DNA of 36,834 bases, taken from contig NZ_NGMO01000003.1 of NCBI RefSeq assembly GCF_002140175.1, positions 292,940 to 329,773 of the forward strand, read 5' to 3'. Shown one piece after another: positions 26,401 to 35,280 of this stretch (position 1 is the first letter of the stretch; every line of letters begins with the position of its first letter). The notes below the pieces were generated by a model. The model saw only the letters and a list, made by a program, of their open reading frames with translations. It was not told the DNA's origin and searched no databases. The position numbers were made by a program, and so were the translations under genes. The stretch is from Candidatus Enterococcus wittei. Lineage in GTDB: Bacteria > Bacillota > Bacilli > Lactobacillales > Enterococcaceae.

Positions 26401-29400
26401 TTGAATACTGTTCCCTACCTTTTTGTAGCCTTGTCCCCAAATGTTTTTCTGGTTCAGCAGTCCATATTTAAGATATGCCAACGGGTTTTTATCGACTCGA
26501 TAGAAAACATAGCCCCCATCCTTATCCAATTTTTTCAAAGCATACCAGCGCTCTTTCTCTCCTTGGACTGCAACAAATAAATCGGTTTGCTCTAACTGAA
26601 GTTGAGTCAGTAAAACAACAGGAAATGAGGAGGTAAATGGGGTCACCTGAGTATGTTCTAATTGAGCAGAGGCTTCGTAAAGTTCTGTTTCAAGGGAAAA
26701 AATAAACTCCCGTTCTTCAGGATCAACTGCCGCCAACGCAGACTCAATCAGTTTTTGATCCAATGGATAAAAACTATCGGACACAGCTTTGGTTAATCGC
26801 TTATACCATTCTCCTAAATCAGGTGAGGTATAGTCATTGATACTCAGACTCTTTCCTAGAAGATAATCTTGTTCCAACACAAAAGCAGGGAATAATGCTT
26901 TTCCCTTTGCATGTTGGAGGTAAGTCTGCACCACTTCTTTTGCTAATGCTTGTTTTCGTCGCCAGTTCAAGACTTCTTTTTGATAAGCGGTAAAAAGGGC
27001 ATGAAGTGTGTCTTGATGCTCTTTCAGTTGTAAATACCCTTTTTGATGATACTCAATAAAAGTACTTAGAGCCACTTCATAATAGTTCCCTTTTTCCAAT
27101 GCTTCCCGTAATAAATTTGGGGCTAACTGAGCAGCCGCAAGTAAGGCGGGAAGAACCGTATAACGTAGTTCTTCCACTCTTTTTATGCCTTTTTGGCTAA
27201 TTTTATCCCAGAAAAATGTACCGAATGTTTGGATTTCTGCTTGATTGAATTGGGTTTGAATACCTAAATCTGCTAATAACTTGGCCCCTGTCAGCTGCAT
27301 CAAGGAGTCATAATTAGAAATTAACAACTCATCTGCCAGCATACTGGTCTCAACAAAATAATTCGGCAATGTATCCTTAAGTAACAGGAACCATAACTTT
27401 TTAATAATCGGTTTCTTATCTTCCGTATATTTAAGGATATGTAAAGTAAGAAGACTTCCTTCTCTCAACTCTTCCACTTCAAATAGTTTTCTGAGACTAC
27501 CGATCGTAAATGTAGAAGGATCGGGAGAATCAAGGATCTGTTTCATCATATAGGTCTCCATTGAGCTTCCCAGTATATTCTCAGACACCCATTTCATGAT
27601 AGTGAGTCTCGCATCCTTATCGGAAATGGTTTCGTTTCCTTCGCCACCATAAAACTTCAATTCTTTTAGGATCACTTTAGCTAAGGACTGGAGCTTGCCA
27701 TAGCTGAGAATCATTTCTCCTCTTTCTTCTGTGAACCATTTTCCCATCGCAAAGAGGATATTTTCTAGGGTTGACTCCTCTTTTAATACCCCTTCCTGGC
27801 GGAAAAACTGTGCCACCTGAATCCTCATGTTCTTATCACGCCAATTAGGCGCTTCATACTTAGGTGGTTGTTTTCCACTAACGGATGGCTGCACGGTGGT
27901 TATTTCTGTTGATTCTGTTGTTTGGGCTGTTTGGATTGTTTGGGTTGTTTGGATTATCTCTTCTTTCGATGGTTCAGTAGAAGTGTAAGTAGTTGCTTTA
28001 TCTTCAGACATATCAAACAGCCACTTCATAAAGGTTGCTTGTGCTTTCTCCGCCGAAATCACTGCATCCTCTTTTTTTCCAAGGATGATATTCGCTAACA
28101 TTTTTACTTTCGTGAAATCAGTCGTCTCTTTTCCTTCTACTTCTTTGGTTGCCCATCTTGCCGTTTTTACTACTAACTCATTGGGTTTAGACGCATCCAC
28201 CTCGATACTCTTTTCCCCTAAGAAAACAACGATTTTTTTACTGATTTCCTCTTTTTGTTCCTTCGTCCATTCACTTAGAGGTTCTTCCTTAGATTCGTTA
28301 GTGACTTCAGTGAAGCGATTCTCCTTATTCTCACGAATAAATGCCTCAATTCTTTCTTTTTCCTCTTCATTCGCTTCAACTGCACTGATTTCGATGGCTT
28401 CAAACGTACTCGTGTCTTTATAGGTATACCCCACTTGTGCATTGTTGTTTTCCCACTGCAGTAAGAGATAGCGTGCCTCTTTCACCGTCACCTCTTTTTC
28501 TTCCAGCCCATAGGCTTTTTGCAGGATCTGGGCGATTTGTTTTTCTCTTGCTAGAATCGTCCCATAGTTGGTTCCTTCAAAGAGCCACTTTTGCATCCCA
28601 CGAACCAATTCACTGGCGGATGGATCCTTAAAAGAAACTTTTTGTTCAAGCAGGAATTTTCGGACTGCTTCATTCACGGCTAGTGTTGCCATTCGCTTTT
28701 CAAAAAGCGTACGATGATAATAAATGGTTTGGATAGGCTGATCCTTAGAGATTGTGGGCGTGCGATCATGGATAAAATCTGCGTAGATTTGTTGGCATTC
28801 TTTTTTTTGTTCTTTCAGATGGATCATTGATGGTGCCTCTGCTTGAGACAATTGGTGGTGGATCGTTGTATAAGTGATCTCTTGGTATGTATACCCATCT
28901 AATAACGTATTGGCCTTCCATTGATTCAATATTGCTTGCACCTTGATAGACGACCGAAACTCCCCAAGTCTAAGATCTTCTACACCATAAGCTTTTAGTA
29001 GAAAGTAGGCTAAAAATTGTTTTCTTTCAGATATGTCAGAATCACCCTTGGTACTTTCTTTTTCAAGCCATTGTAATATGGCTTTTTCTAGATCACTACT
29101 AGAGTTTTTTTTAATTGCCATTCCTTCCTTCGTGAAGAACTCTTGCAATTTTTTATTGACAGCACTCGTTTCATTTCGCTTTTGAAAAAGAAGGAGATGG
29201 TAATAAAAGATCGGTAGAGGCTCTGAATAGCGTGTCGCAGGAACCACATTTTCCGTCACATCCATCACGATTGTATGAACGGGTTCTAAGTCTGAATCTA
29301 CAACAGTTTCTGGTACTCTTTTCATTTCACTGTTGTCTGTGAGGGTCTCATTACGAAATTGGCTTTCATCTAAGGAAGATTGTTTGAGTTCAATAAAGGT

Positions 29401-32400
29401 GTAGTCTTTGAACACATTGTTGCTTTCCCATTGAAGGATCGTGTTGACAGTCTCCGTTGCTGTAAGATCGCGACGAATACCATACCCCTCTAGAATAATA
29501 GGAGCCAGCTGTTTTTGCCTGGCTAAAATCTCTGCATCTGTTTGTTCATTATGGACCCATTCATAGGCAATGATCGCTGAGGGTTGAGCGGGCAAGCCTT
29601 CACTAAACTCTTGTTGTTTAGTTAGAAACTGATTGACTACTTCATTGACTTTCTCTGTTTCATTCCGTTTTTGAAAAAGCGCAAAATCAAACCAGAAAGG
29701 GAGGAGGGGTTCGTAGGTCGGTAGCGTCATAGGATGCTTATTAAGGTAAGCCAAATGGAATTTTTTTACCATTGCCGCTCCTTCTAAAGATAGTACACCG
29801 TAGGTATAGATATTAGTAGAAATGATCGCTCCAGCTAATCCACTAGTTTTATACGTTCGATCATCTGAAGAAGGTTCCTGAAACTCGTAATCCTTAAAAA
29901 TATTATTGTCACGCCATTGCGAGAAAATAGCATGGGCTTGATGGTGAGAGATCGGATGGCTCGCTAGTCCCGAGGCGGTAAGAATCAGCTCAGCGACTTG
30001 TTTACTTCTGATTTCTTCTGTTCCCTTTCCTTCTTTTCTGATCCATCTCTGTGTCGCAGTAATCAGTTGAAGGAGGGATAATCCCTCACAGGGTATTTTT
30101 TGATCACAAAGTAATTTTTTGATGGCAGCATTGACCTTTGGTGTTTTATGTCGCTGTTGATACACCGCATAGGCCCCCTCATGATAGTAGGTTGGGAGTA
30201 CCACAGTGGGTGGTACACGAGAGGGTTTTCCCTCTAAAAAAGCAGTGATAATACTATTTATTTTTTTTGTGAACGCTAAATACCTTTTATCATGCGTATC
30301 TGGAGATTGGAATTTAGGCGTGGATGATTCGTCAGACCTTTTGTCAATGGGCAATCCTGTTGTTATATTGGAGCTAGGTAGATCAAATCCATTTCCTTTT
30401 TTCAATTGGCTCGCATGGTTCGTTGTGTTGGGCTGATTTTCATTCAACACAACAAATGTATCATGCACCCCTATGGGTATTTCATGATGCGTTTTCATGA
30501 GGTAGTTAAATTGATACCCTTGGAAGATATTATTCTCTCGCCATTGGAGAATAATAGTGGCTGCTCGATCCTCGGATACCTCTTGTTCAGCAAGTCCCAA
30601 AACGCTAAGAACAACTTTAGCAACTTCTTTACTTCTAGGTAATCTCCCCTTATTTCCCCCTTTTCTTATCCACTCCTCTGTAGCCGTAATCAATTGAGGA
30701 GGAGCTAATTTTTCACATGGCACTTTTTGTTCACAGAGAAATTTTTTGACCTCCGCATTCACCCTTTGTGTTTCATTACGTTTTTTATACAATTTCTCGT
30801 CATATAAGATCAGAGGTAACTTCTCAGAAGTGGGTATAGGAGAAGGTTTCCCCTCAAAATAGGCGCTTATAATACAGTTTATTTTTTTCATATCATCCGA
30901 AGTATTTTCAGAAAAAGTGGAAGGTTGTGCGGTAGGAGGAAGAATCTCTTCCACTTGATACGTCAGAGAACTTGTTTCCATAAGCAGTTCTGTGGTCAAG
31001 TTGGACGGATTTTCCTTCAATGAGGCAGTTGTTTCCGTATGTATTTGCTTGGCTTCTTTAAATTGATACCCCTTGAAGATATTATTGTTTCGCCATTGTT
31101 GGATAATCGCCGATGCTCGATCCTCGGATACCTCTTGTCCAGTAAGTCCCGAAGAGCTAAGAATAACTTCAGCAATTTCTTTACTTCTGGTTATCTTCTT
31201 CTCCTCGCCTTCTTTCCATACCCACCAATATAGAGCATTGATCAATTGAAGAGGAGATAGTCCGTCGCAAGGTTCTTTTTGATTACAAAGAAATTCTTTG
31301 ACTTTAACATTGACATGATCTGTTTCATTCCGCTTTTTATACACCTCCGCATCATCCATGAAAAGTGGTAACTTCTCAGAGATTGGTACAGGAGAAGATT
31401 TTCCAGCAAAAAAAGCGGTAATGATACTGTTTATTTTTAATGCATCCGCCGACAATTTGACAGAAGTACTCGAGGATGGCGTGGTAGAAAATGATGCCAT
31501 TTCCACTTGGTCCTTAACAGAATTTGTTTCGATGGTCCGTTCTGTTGTCACGTTTGACTGATTTTCATTTAATGAAACGGTCGTTTCCGTATGTATTGGA
31601 GCGATTTCTTTAAACTTATAACTCTTAAAAAGATTATTGTTTTGCCATTGGAGGATAATGCCTACTACCTCTGGGTCTGTCAGTTCTCTAGCTGGGAGTC
31701 CAGAGGCCTCTAGAATGGTATCAGCGATTTTTTTCTTTTTTGTTCGCACAGTCTCAGCATCTTTAGACTTTTCCCAATGTCGTATCTCTAGAAACATGGT
31801 CTGCGCTGACATATTTCGACACCGTCTCCCTTTATTACACACAACAACTCTCACCTTTTTATTCACTTTTTCGACTTGATCACGCTTTTTAAAAACCTCT
31901 AAGTTATACCAGAAGGGAGCCAAATTGGGAGGAATCGTTTCACGCAATAATTTAGCAAACGAATAGCCATGAATATATGTTTGAATGACTTTTTCTAATT
32001 TCATTTGTGTTTCACTAGGAATCTCTTCCGAATATTCCAACTGAGTCGTATCTACCTCTGGTGGTGATAGCGTAGTCGTTATCGTTGCACTCGTCTGGGC
32101 GTTTGCAGTGGTTGCTTGAGTCGTTGCAAGTTCTTCTAAAGTTGTTGGTTGAGATTCTTTTGGGGTTGGTGGTTTTCGGTCTTCAAACGAGTATTCTTGA
32201 AAGATATTATTATTTCGCCATTGGAGGAGGATGTTTGTTGCCTGGGTATATGTCAGATCGATCTTCGGAAGCCCAAAAGCTTCACGAATGACACTCGCTA
32301 ATTGTTTTCTTCTATTTACTTTCGTTTCCTGTCCTTCTTTTCCTTCCCAATTCTCGATGGCATTCAGTAATTCCACACCTGATAATTCAGCACACGGAAC

Positions 32401-33996
32401 TCCTTGTCTAATCAAATAGTCTTTGACTTTTTGATTGACTTCTTGTATTTTATGTCGCAATTGAAATGTTTCATAATCATACCAAAAATCAGGGAGTTTC
32501 ACTTCTTTTGGTGCAGTAGAAGGCAGATTATTCAGATAATCGGACATGATTTGATTTATTTTTATTGTTGCCCCTACAGAAAGTTTTTTCCAACTTATCA
32601 GAACTTCTCTTTCTTCCACAGGTGCCGGAATCGGCCTTGCCTCCACACCTAATTGGGGAAATACATTGAATTTGAAATGTTCAATAAATCCATCTACCTT
32701 TCCGAAAAAATCTTCTGCCAGATGCCAAAATGGAGACAAATAACTTTCCCCTTCAGGAAGCAAGACTGTTTTGGCCTTCGACACCGATTCTGGAACTATT
32801 TCTGGTGATAGCTCCTGTTGATTGTTTTTTTGCTTTTTCTTCTTCGATTTTTTTTGCGAAGACTTGGTTGGAAGCAAGTTTTTTGTGTGGCGGTTACTCA
32901 CCTGAACATTTAGGTTCTTTTCTGATTGTGCGCTAGTGGGGATTTGTTCCCCATAGTTTACTGAAAAGCTACTCAGTAACCAATCAGCAAAATACGACAG
33001 CAACGAACCGCTTGGCTCTTTTTGTTCTTGAGTATAAGCCATCTGTTCATGTTGGTAAAAGAACTGGTAAAACAGCTTAGTCAAGTCATTCCAAAACGTT
33101 TCAGTCACTTGATTATGTACATGATTTGTGGGATTTATTGTGGCGTTATATTTGTTTTCAAAAGAAGCTTGAAAGATTTTACTTAGCCTTTTTGCTGTCT
33201 CTTCCGCAGAAAAATATGGGGAATCTTGAACGGTTCTATCAGTTATCGTATCAGTAGAAAAAGGGCGAATTTCACTTTCTTGTTTCATTTCTTGATTATT
33301 TTGTCTCTCTGCTTGACCCACCGCATCCTGACAAATGGTTTGAAAACTCGTTTGTTCTACACTTTCTCCTGTGAAGATCAATGTGTTTACCTGATCCGTC
33401 CTTCTCGTGGTGGTACAATTCAGAAGTTGATAGATATTATGGATCCTCTGATGAACAGAAAGACTTAATTCCTGGGCTCTCTTCGCTATGTCGATGTTTT
33501 GTGGTGCAGATGTTGATGTCTGATGGTGGACCGTTTGGTTGGCAAAAAATGGACTGGCACTGAGAAACTGAGAGGCGATTGATGTTGACTGATGAGGCAT
33601 GGTATGAGGTGTTTTCGAAAACTGGATTCGCTCACGGTTGATGGTAGAGGTGGAAACAAAGGAATGGATCCTTGTCTGATTCCCGTCTCTTCTCACGTCA
33701 ATTCGTGTGTTCACTTCAAATGCTGGGGCGTTTTTTTTGATGACCGTCTGTTGGTGGGGAGGATCTACGAATCGAACGTTGTAGAAGATATTCGATAAAA
33801 AAAGGACTCCATCGAATGTCAATAAACCATCGGGAGCGAGTGTTTGTCCTATATTATTGGCAATATGATTTAACTGTGCTTGGTCATTTCCAGAATGATT
33901 CTTGTCATTACGTTTGTTGTTTGCCTTCTCAATTGTTTCTCTAGAGGAAGCTTGTGGTATCCTTCCCTTTTTCGACATCTTTGATTTTAGTGGCAT
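23434..33996 (-). CDS. Giant multidomain putative toxin with HExxH metalloprotease domain
   Basis: The product has about 3,520 residues (near 400 kDa) and no signal peptide or LPXTG anchor. In order: a polar low-complexity N-terminus (1-460) with a polybasic SSQKKSKKKKQKN tract; eight diverged repeats of about 130 residues (464-1861), then two weaker ones (to about 2146); a helical region (2150-2580); a hydrophobic stretch (about 2589-2655: IDIVLLIPVFGQVTALS) followed by RYLDPGITTITDG; beta-rich parts; and a protease-like domain with HETSH (3259-3263) followed by AVDLVAYS, as in aspzincins. A disordered tail carries KREKRE (about 3430). The middle reminds me of large Pseudomonas dermonecrotic-type toxins (DUF6543), by eye only. 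The ATG at 33996 has AAGGAG eight bases upstream; the ATG at 34050 has none. Single gene; function is inferred, not established. Confidence 0.75.
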   Translation of the reverse strand: MPLKSKMSKKGRIPQASSRETIEKANNKRNDKNHSGNDQAQLNHIANNIGQTLAPDGLLTFDGVLFLSNIFYNVRFVDPPHQQTVIKKNAPAFEVNTRIDVRRDGNQTRIHSFVSTSTINRERIQFSKTPHTMPHQSTSIASQFLSASPFFANQTVHHQTSTSAPQNIDIAKRAQELSLSVHQRIHNIYQLLNCTTTRRTDQVNTLIFTGESVEQTSFQTICQDAVGQAERQNNQEMKQESEIRPFSTDTITDRTVQDSPYFSAEETAKRLSKIFQASFENKYNATINPTNHVHNQVTETFWNDLTKLFYQFFYQHEQMAYTQEQKEPSGSLLSYFADWLLSSFSVNYGEQIPTSAQSEKNLNVQVSNRHTKNLLPTKSSQKKSKKKKQKNNQQELSPEIVPESVSKAKTVLLPEGESYLSPFWHLAEDFFGKVDGFIEHFKFNVFPQLGVEARPIPAPVEEREVLISWKKLSVGATIKINQIMSDYLNNLPSTAPKEVKLPDFWYDYETFQLRHKIQEVNQKVKDYLIRQGVPCAELSGVELLNAIENWEGKEGQETKVNRRKQLASVIREAFGLPKIDLTYTQATNILLQWRNNNIFQEYSFEDRKPPTPKESQPTTLEELATTQATTANAQTSATITTTLSPPEVDTTQLEYSEEIPSETQMKLEKVIQTYIHGYSFAKLLRETIPPNLAPFWYNLEVFKKRDQVEKVNKKVRVVVCNKGRRCRNMSAQTMFLEIRHWEKSKDAETVRTKKKKIADTILEASGLPARELTDPEVVGIILQWQNNNLFKSYKFKEIAPIHTETTVSLNENQSNVTTERTIETNSVKDQVEMASFSTTPSSSTSVKLSADALKINSIITAFFAGKSSPVPISEKLPLFMDDAEVYKKRNETDHVNVKVKEFLCNQKEPCDGLSPLQLINALYWWVWKEGEEKKITRSKEIAEVILSSSGLTGQEVSEDRASAIIQQWRNNNIFKGYQFKEAKQIHTETTASLKENPSNLTTELLMETSSLTYQVEEILPPTAQPSTFSENTSDDMKKINCIISAYFEGKPSPIPTSEKLPLILYDEKLYKKRNETQRVNAEVKKFLCEQKVPCEKLAPPQLITATEEWIRKGGNKGRLPRSKEVAKVVLSVLGLAEQEVSEDRAATIILQWRENNIFQGYQFNYLMKTHHEIPIGVHDTFVVLNENQPNTTNHASQLKKGNGFDLPSSNITTGLPIDKRSDESSTPKFQSPDTHDKRYLAFTKKINSIITAFLEGKPSRVPPTVVLPTYYHEGAYAVYQQRHKTPKVNAAIKKLLCDQKIPCEGLSLLQLITATQRWIRKEGKGTEEIRSKQVAELILTASGLASHPISHHQAHAIFSQWRDNNIFKDYEFQEPSSDDRTYKTSGLAGAIISTNIYTYGVLSLEGAAMVKKFHLAYLNKHPMTLPTYEPLLPFWFDFALFQKRNETEKVNEVVNQFLTKQQEFSEGLPAQPSAIIAYEWVHNEQTDAEILARQKQLAPIILEGYGIRRDLTATETVNTILQWESNNVFKDYTFIELKQSSLDESQFRNETLTDNSEMKRVPETVVDSDLEPVHTIVMDVTENVVPATRYSEPLPIFYYHLLLFQKRNETSAVNKKLQEFFTKEGMAIKKNSSSDLEKAILQWLEKESTKGDSDISERKQFLAYFLLKAYGVEDLRLGEFRSSIKVQAILNQWKANTLLDGYTYQEITYTTIHHQLSQAEAPSMIHLKEQKKECQQIYADFIHDRTPTISKDQPIQTIYYHRTLFEKRMATLAVNEAVRKFLLEQKVSFKDPSASELVRGMQKWLFEGTNYGTILAREKQIAQILQKAYGLEEKEVTVKEARYLLLQWENNNAQVGYTYKDTSTFEAIEISAVEANEEEKERIEAFIRENKENRFTEVTNESKEEPLSEWTKEQKEEISKKIVVFLGEKSIEVDASKPNELVVKTARWATKEVEGKETTDFTKVKMLANIILGKKEDAVISAEKAQATFMKWLFDMSEDKATTYTSTEPSKEEIIQTTQTIQTAQTTESTEITTVQPSVSGKQPPKYEAPNWRDKNMRIQVAQFFRQEGVLKEESTLENILFAMGKWFTEERGEMILSYGKLQSLAKVILKELKFYGGEGNETISDKDARLTIMKWVSENILGSSMETYMMKQILDSPDPSTFTIGSLRKLFEVEELREGSLLTLHILKYTEDKKPIIKKLWFLLLKDTLPNYFVETSMLADELLISNYDSLMQLTGAKLLADLGIQTQFNQAEIQTFGTFFWDKISQKGIKRVEELRYTVLPALLAAAQLAPNLLREALEKGNYYEVALSTFIEYHQKGYLQLKEHQDTLHALFTAYQKEVLNWRRKQALAKEVVQTYLQHAKGKALFPAFVLEQDYLLGKSLSINDYTSPDLGEWYKRLTKAVSDSFYPLDQKLIESALAAVDPEEREFIFSLETELYEASAQLEHTQVTPFTSSFPVVLLTQLQLEQTDLFVAVQGEKERWYALKKLDKDGGYVFYRVDKNPLAYLKYGLLNQKNIWGQGYKKVGNSIQIGKQYFTFITHIDRSKKLSQGEERQPLIDAFSRKHSDKLYDELYKSGNDKAILEQIWDVAKHLIPFYDCVTASIDKDVATAVPACTIDIVLLIPVFGQVTALSTKFAFGMAKAMATGGIRNAIRQGARFTPKISEVKSVLANIGRYLDPGITTITDGSKFVCKELVALKNKIWVKKNVKQLLGKIDGLVKETPTLPKDVIRTYLPGKSLEIYAKRMENGSYRLVSDLKTGDVYGNPFWLRGNRLERFTEPVTFTEEQIALINRLAKEIDSDQIFVTVPNLNPNAYGNGEVMSVSEVGKTTKYFITINGHTVPVRVIPIEGRGVRYDVIDGENIYRVNFNGREWYFDEMPFPFVLKESADEVIKNIDEFESIKDSSALSAPDERGLRWNSLGRSYIKIYDHYIPLIQLYKGWDWYHLVKKDANQPMTLWVFDPAIEQFRFETSLEKELREERLGQKKTWLSKAVSILKGKEGELPPYGTLPDPPGRGAEWNEFRNTIDVEVETLPPIKEEDHTVRMDPLTKFLPEPRMLVYNNEAYNEGKILDTIIEDLPKDPPLKFRVYRGLDLSKTPDFLQSFVIELAEDYKIAQERFQKALEVLQEVLTKEKIAGTPQGQYLIQMFSLEKVRNPEPILLEAVNRLISVSKKGAKFLQKTADWGYENILIASSDLIKLPGIRKYRSTSSEYIGSMAFVFPYDPECRITILADSYHLNPVLNRGLEMNPEKSRTFIHETSHLVSTAVDLVAYSRNKLGIRKSGEVLLEEYKKQSYKIYSSEGFKMFVNSIIIYQNKPGLSLATVWQETIKSDLFRVNLQLSDAEMVTLIIRDFADGRDFNGVLRETRSLKDSIIEDESIFIFLAVAANTYTYGNFEKAPELANEQEQTTDNPDLTEAVTNENNHSTIGKREKREIASNHMELTEDSSNRSFLELKSMSPENSNMIGLSSSNQQIDTEFSKTTEKKSFLNIVATSIERSTRINPRMDLNQPISKNIPQH
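28410..32610 (-). repeat. Eight tandem domain repeats encoded in the giant gene
   Basis: The copies end at about residues 605, 798, 984, 1165, 1374, 1535, 1704 and 1859, a spacing of 155-209 residues because linkers vary. Each runs: a short helix (KINSIITAFFAGK type), LPxFWY, FQKRNET-xx-VN-xx-V-xx-FL, a Cys-x5-Cys loop in copies 2-5 (CDQKIPC), a Trp-containing helix, RSK-x-(I/V)A-x-(I/V)IL-xx-GL, and the closing ILQWR-x-NNIF-x-Y-x-F. Copies 3-5 are closest to each other. Two degenerate copies follow at about 28010-28300 and 27560-27840. I do not recognise the domain. Confidence 0.85.
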
Positions 33997-34498
33997 CTTT
34001 TTCACTCCTTCATTGATATTATAGGGATATTTGGTTGCATAACTTTTCATTTGAATAATATCTAGAATCTATGTTTTTGCGTCACAAGTTTCTATGACTG
34101 GCTCCAACGGTTCCACATAATTTTCTCATAAGCAACAGTTCTTTCATGGAAAAAGCAACAGTTCATCAGATATAAAAAACAAAGAATAAACAAAAATAAA
34201 TATGGAGCTATCTTTAATTCATCCAACTAAACGAGCAAACGCATTTATAGTTAGTTCCTCCCTTTTACGAAAGTCTTGAAACTCCCCTTTTTAGAGTTCG
34301 CTTTCATATAGATTATAAAACAAATGATTCTAAACAGCATTCTAGAATTTGTGACACTCTCTATCATTAAGCATATCATCATCGCAAAATTACTTCAGTT
34401 AAGGATATCAAATCTACATCTTTTAAATCACATTTTTATGAAATTAACGTTCTCATTTTTAATTCTTTACTCTTACGTCTCTAAACACAGCTTAGTAA
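33997..34498. other. Upstream region of the giant gene, no other gene seen
   Basis: About 500 bp without a supported gene. Minus-strand promoter candidates are weak: TATTAT near 34028-34033, or TATAAT at 34018-34023 with no good -35. The most distinctive element is the pair of direct repeats at 34130-34164. The right limit is the adapter junction at 34499, so any more distant control region is not reliably shown. Confidence 0.5.
34130..34164. promoter_or_regulatory. Direct repeat AAGCAACAGTTC, 23-bp period, upstream of the giant gene
   Basis: AAGCAACAGTTC occurs at 34130-34141 and 34153-34164. The core ACAGTTCAT of the second copy fits the LytTR-type (AgrA/FsrA) half-site pattern. The first, ACAGTTCTT, differs at one position. 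The period is 23 bp, slightly longer than the usual 21-22. On the strand of the giant gene the sites read GAACTGTTGCTT, so their orientation is opposite to the usual one. Confidence 0.4.
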
Positions 34499-34536
34499 CT
34501 GTCTCTTATACACATCTAGATGTGTATAAGAGACAG
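34499..34536. other. Back-to-back Tn5 mosaic ends: mate-pair adapter junction (artefact)
   Basis: CTGTCTCTTATACACATCT (34499-34517) is followed directly by AGATGTGTATAAGAGACAG (34518-34536). These are the two 19-bp Tn5 mosaic ends in inverted orientation, exactly the junction produced by Nextera mate-pair circularisation. It is not natural DNA. Sequence left and right of it comes from two ends of a larger fragment, so neighbourhood across it should not be trusted. Confidence 0.97.
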
Positions 34537-34554
34537 CTTTCATTTGTGATATCA

Positions 34555-35277
34555 TTAATGCTCAAATTTAAATCTGTTAATAAACTTATCAATAACATCT
34601 AAAATTTGTGCCAATAAAAACTTGTGATGACTTCTGAAAAAGCCAGTAAGTCCTTCCACTAATTCCGGCACTTTAAATTTTAAAGAAGTATAAACAGCCG
34701 CTTCAACTTTTTCTGCAGTAATATCTTCCTCATTAATCAATAGATTTAATAAATTTCTTCCAGATAATCCGAATATATCTGTCATGTAAGAAGTTATTTT
34801 AATTCCGGCAGTCTGTAAAATTTTGTGCGCGCGATTCTTTTCTCGATTTCTAGATTCGATCCACATTTTTCTTAACCGTGTGAGTTCATGCAAATCTTGT
34901 ATAGGTTCCTCTGGAACAAAAATTTTGGGAATCAAACCTGCTCGCAGTAACTTAGCAATCCAACTTGCATCTTTTTTATCCGTTTTTTGCCCAGGAATAT
35001 TTTTAATTTTATACGGATTAGCTAGAACTAAGTCGAAATTTCCTTGAAGAATGTGCCAAACCGGTTTTCAATAAATACCTGTACTTTCCATAGCGACAAC
35101 CTCACAATCAAAATCCGTTAGCCATTCATGTAGGGCTAATAATCCTTTGGTGGTCGTATCAAATTTTTGTAGATGTTTTTTTGGCCTGGTAGAAGTAAGC
35201 GGACCTTATAAAACACAAACAACAACATTACTTTGATGGACATCTAATCCAGCACAGCATTCATAAATGATTTCCAT
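34555..35277 (-). pseudogene. IS110-family transposase, decayed and truncated
   Basis: The frame starts MEIIYECCAGLDVHQSNVVV and has the DEDD (RuvC-like) landmarks of IS110: GLDVH (Asp), VAMESTGIY (Glu) and GQKTDKKDASW (Asp pair). The linker with RNREKNRAHKILQTAGIKI follows. It is broken by TAA after VVVCVL and by TGA after ESTGIY, where other family members have Trp. It stops at FKFEH before the C-terminal serine-containing domain. The 3' end lies only 18 bp from the adapter junction, so the truncation may be real or an assembly effect. The start has AAAGGAG nine bases upstream, buried in a hairpin. Confidence 0.9.
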
Positions 35278-35280
35278 ATA

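Noticed and set aside
23723-33798. Many plus-strand frames of 60-110 codons inside the giant gene
   Set aside because: They are antisense shadows of the long frame, without ribosome sites or recognisable products.
34324-34602. Plus-strand frame of 92 codons across the adapter junction
   Set aside because: Its middle part is the translation of the mosaic-end pair (SYTHLDVYKRQ). It has no ribosome site and is an artefact.
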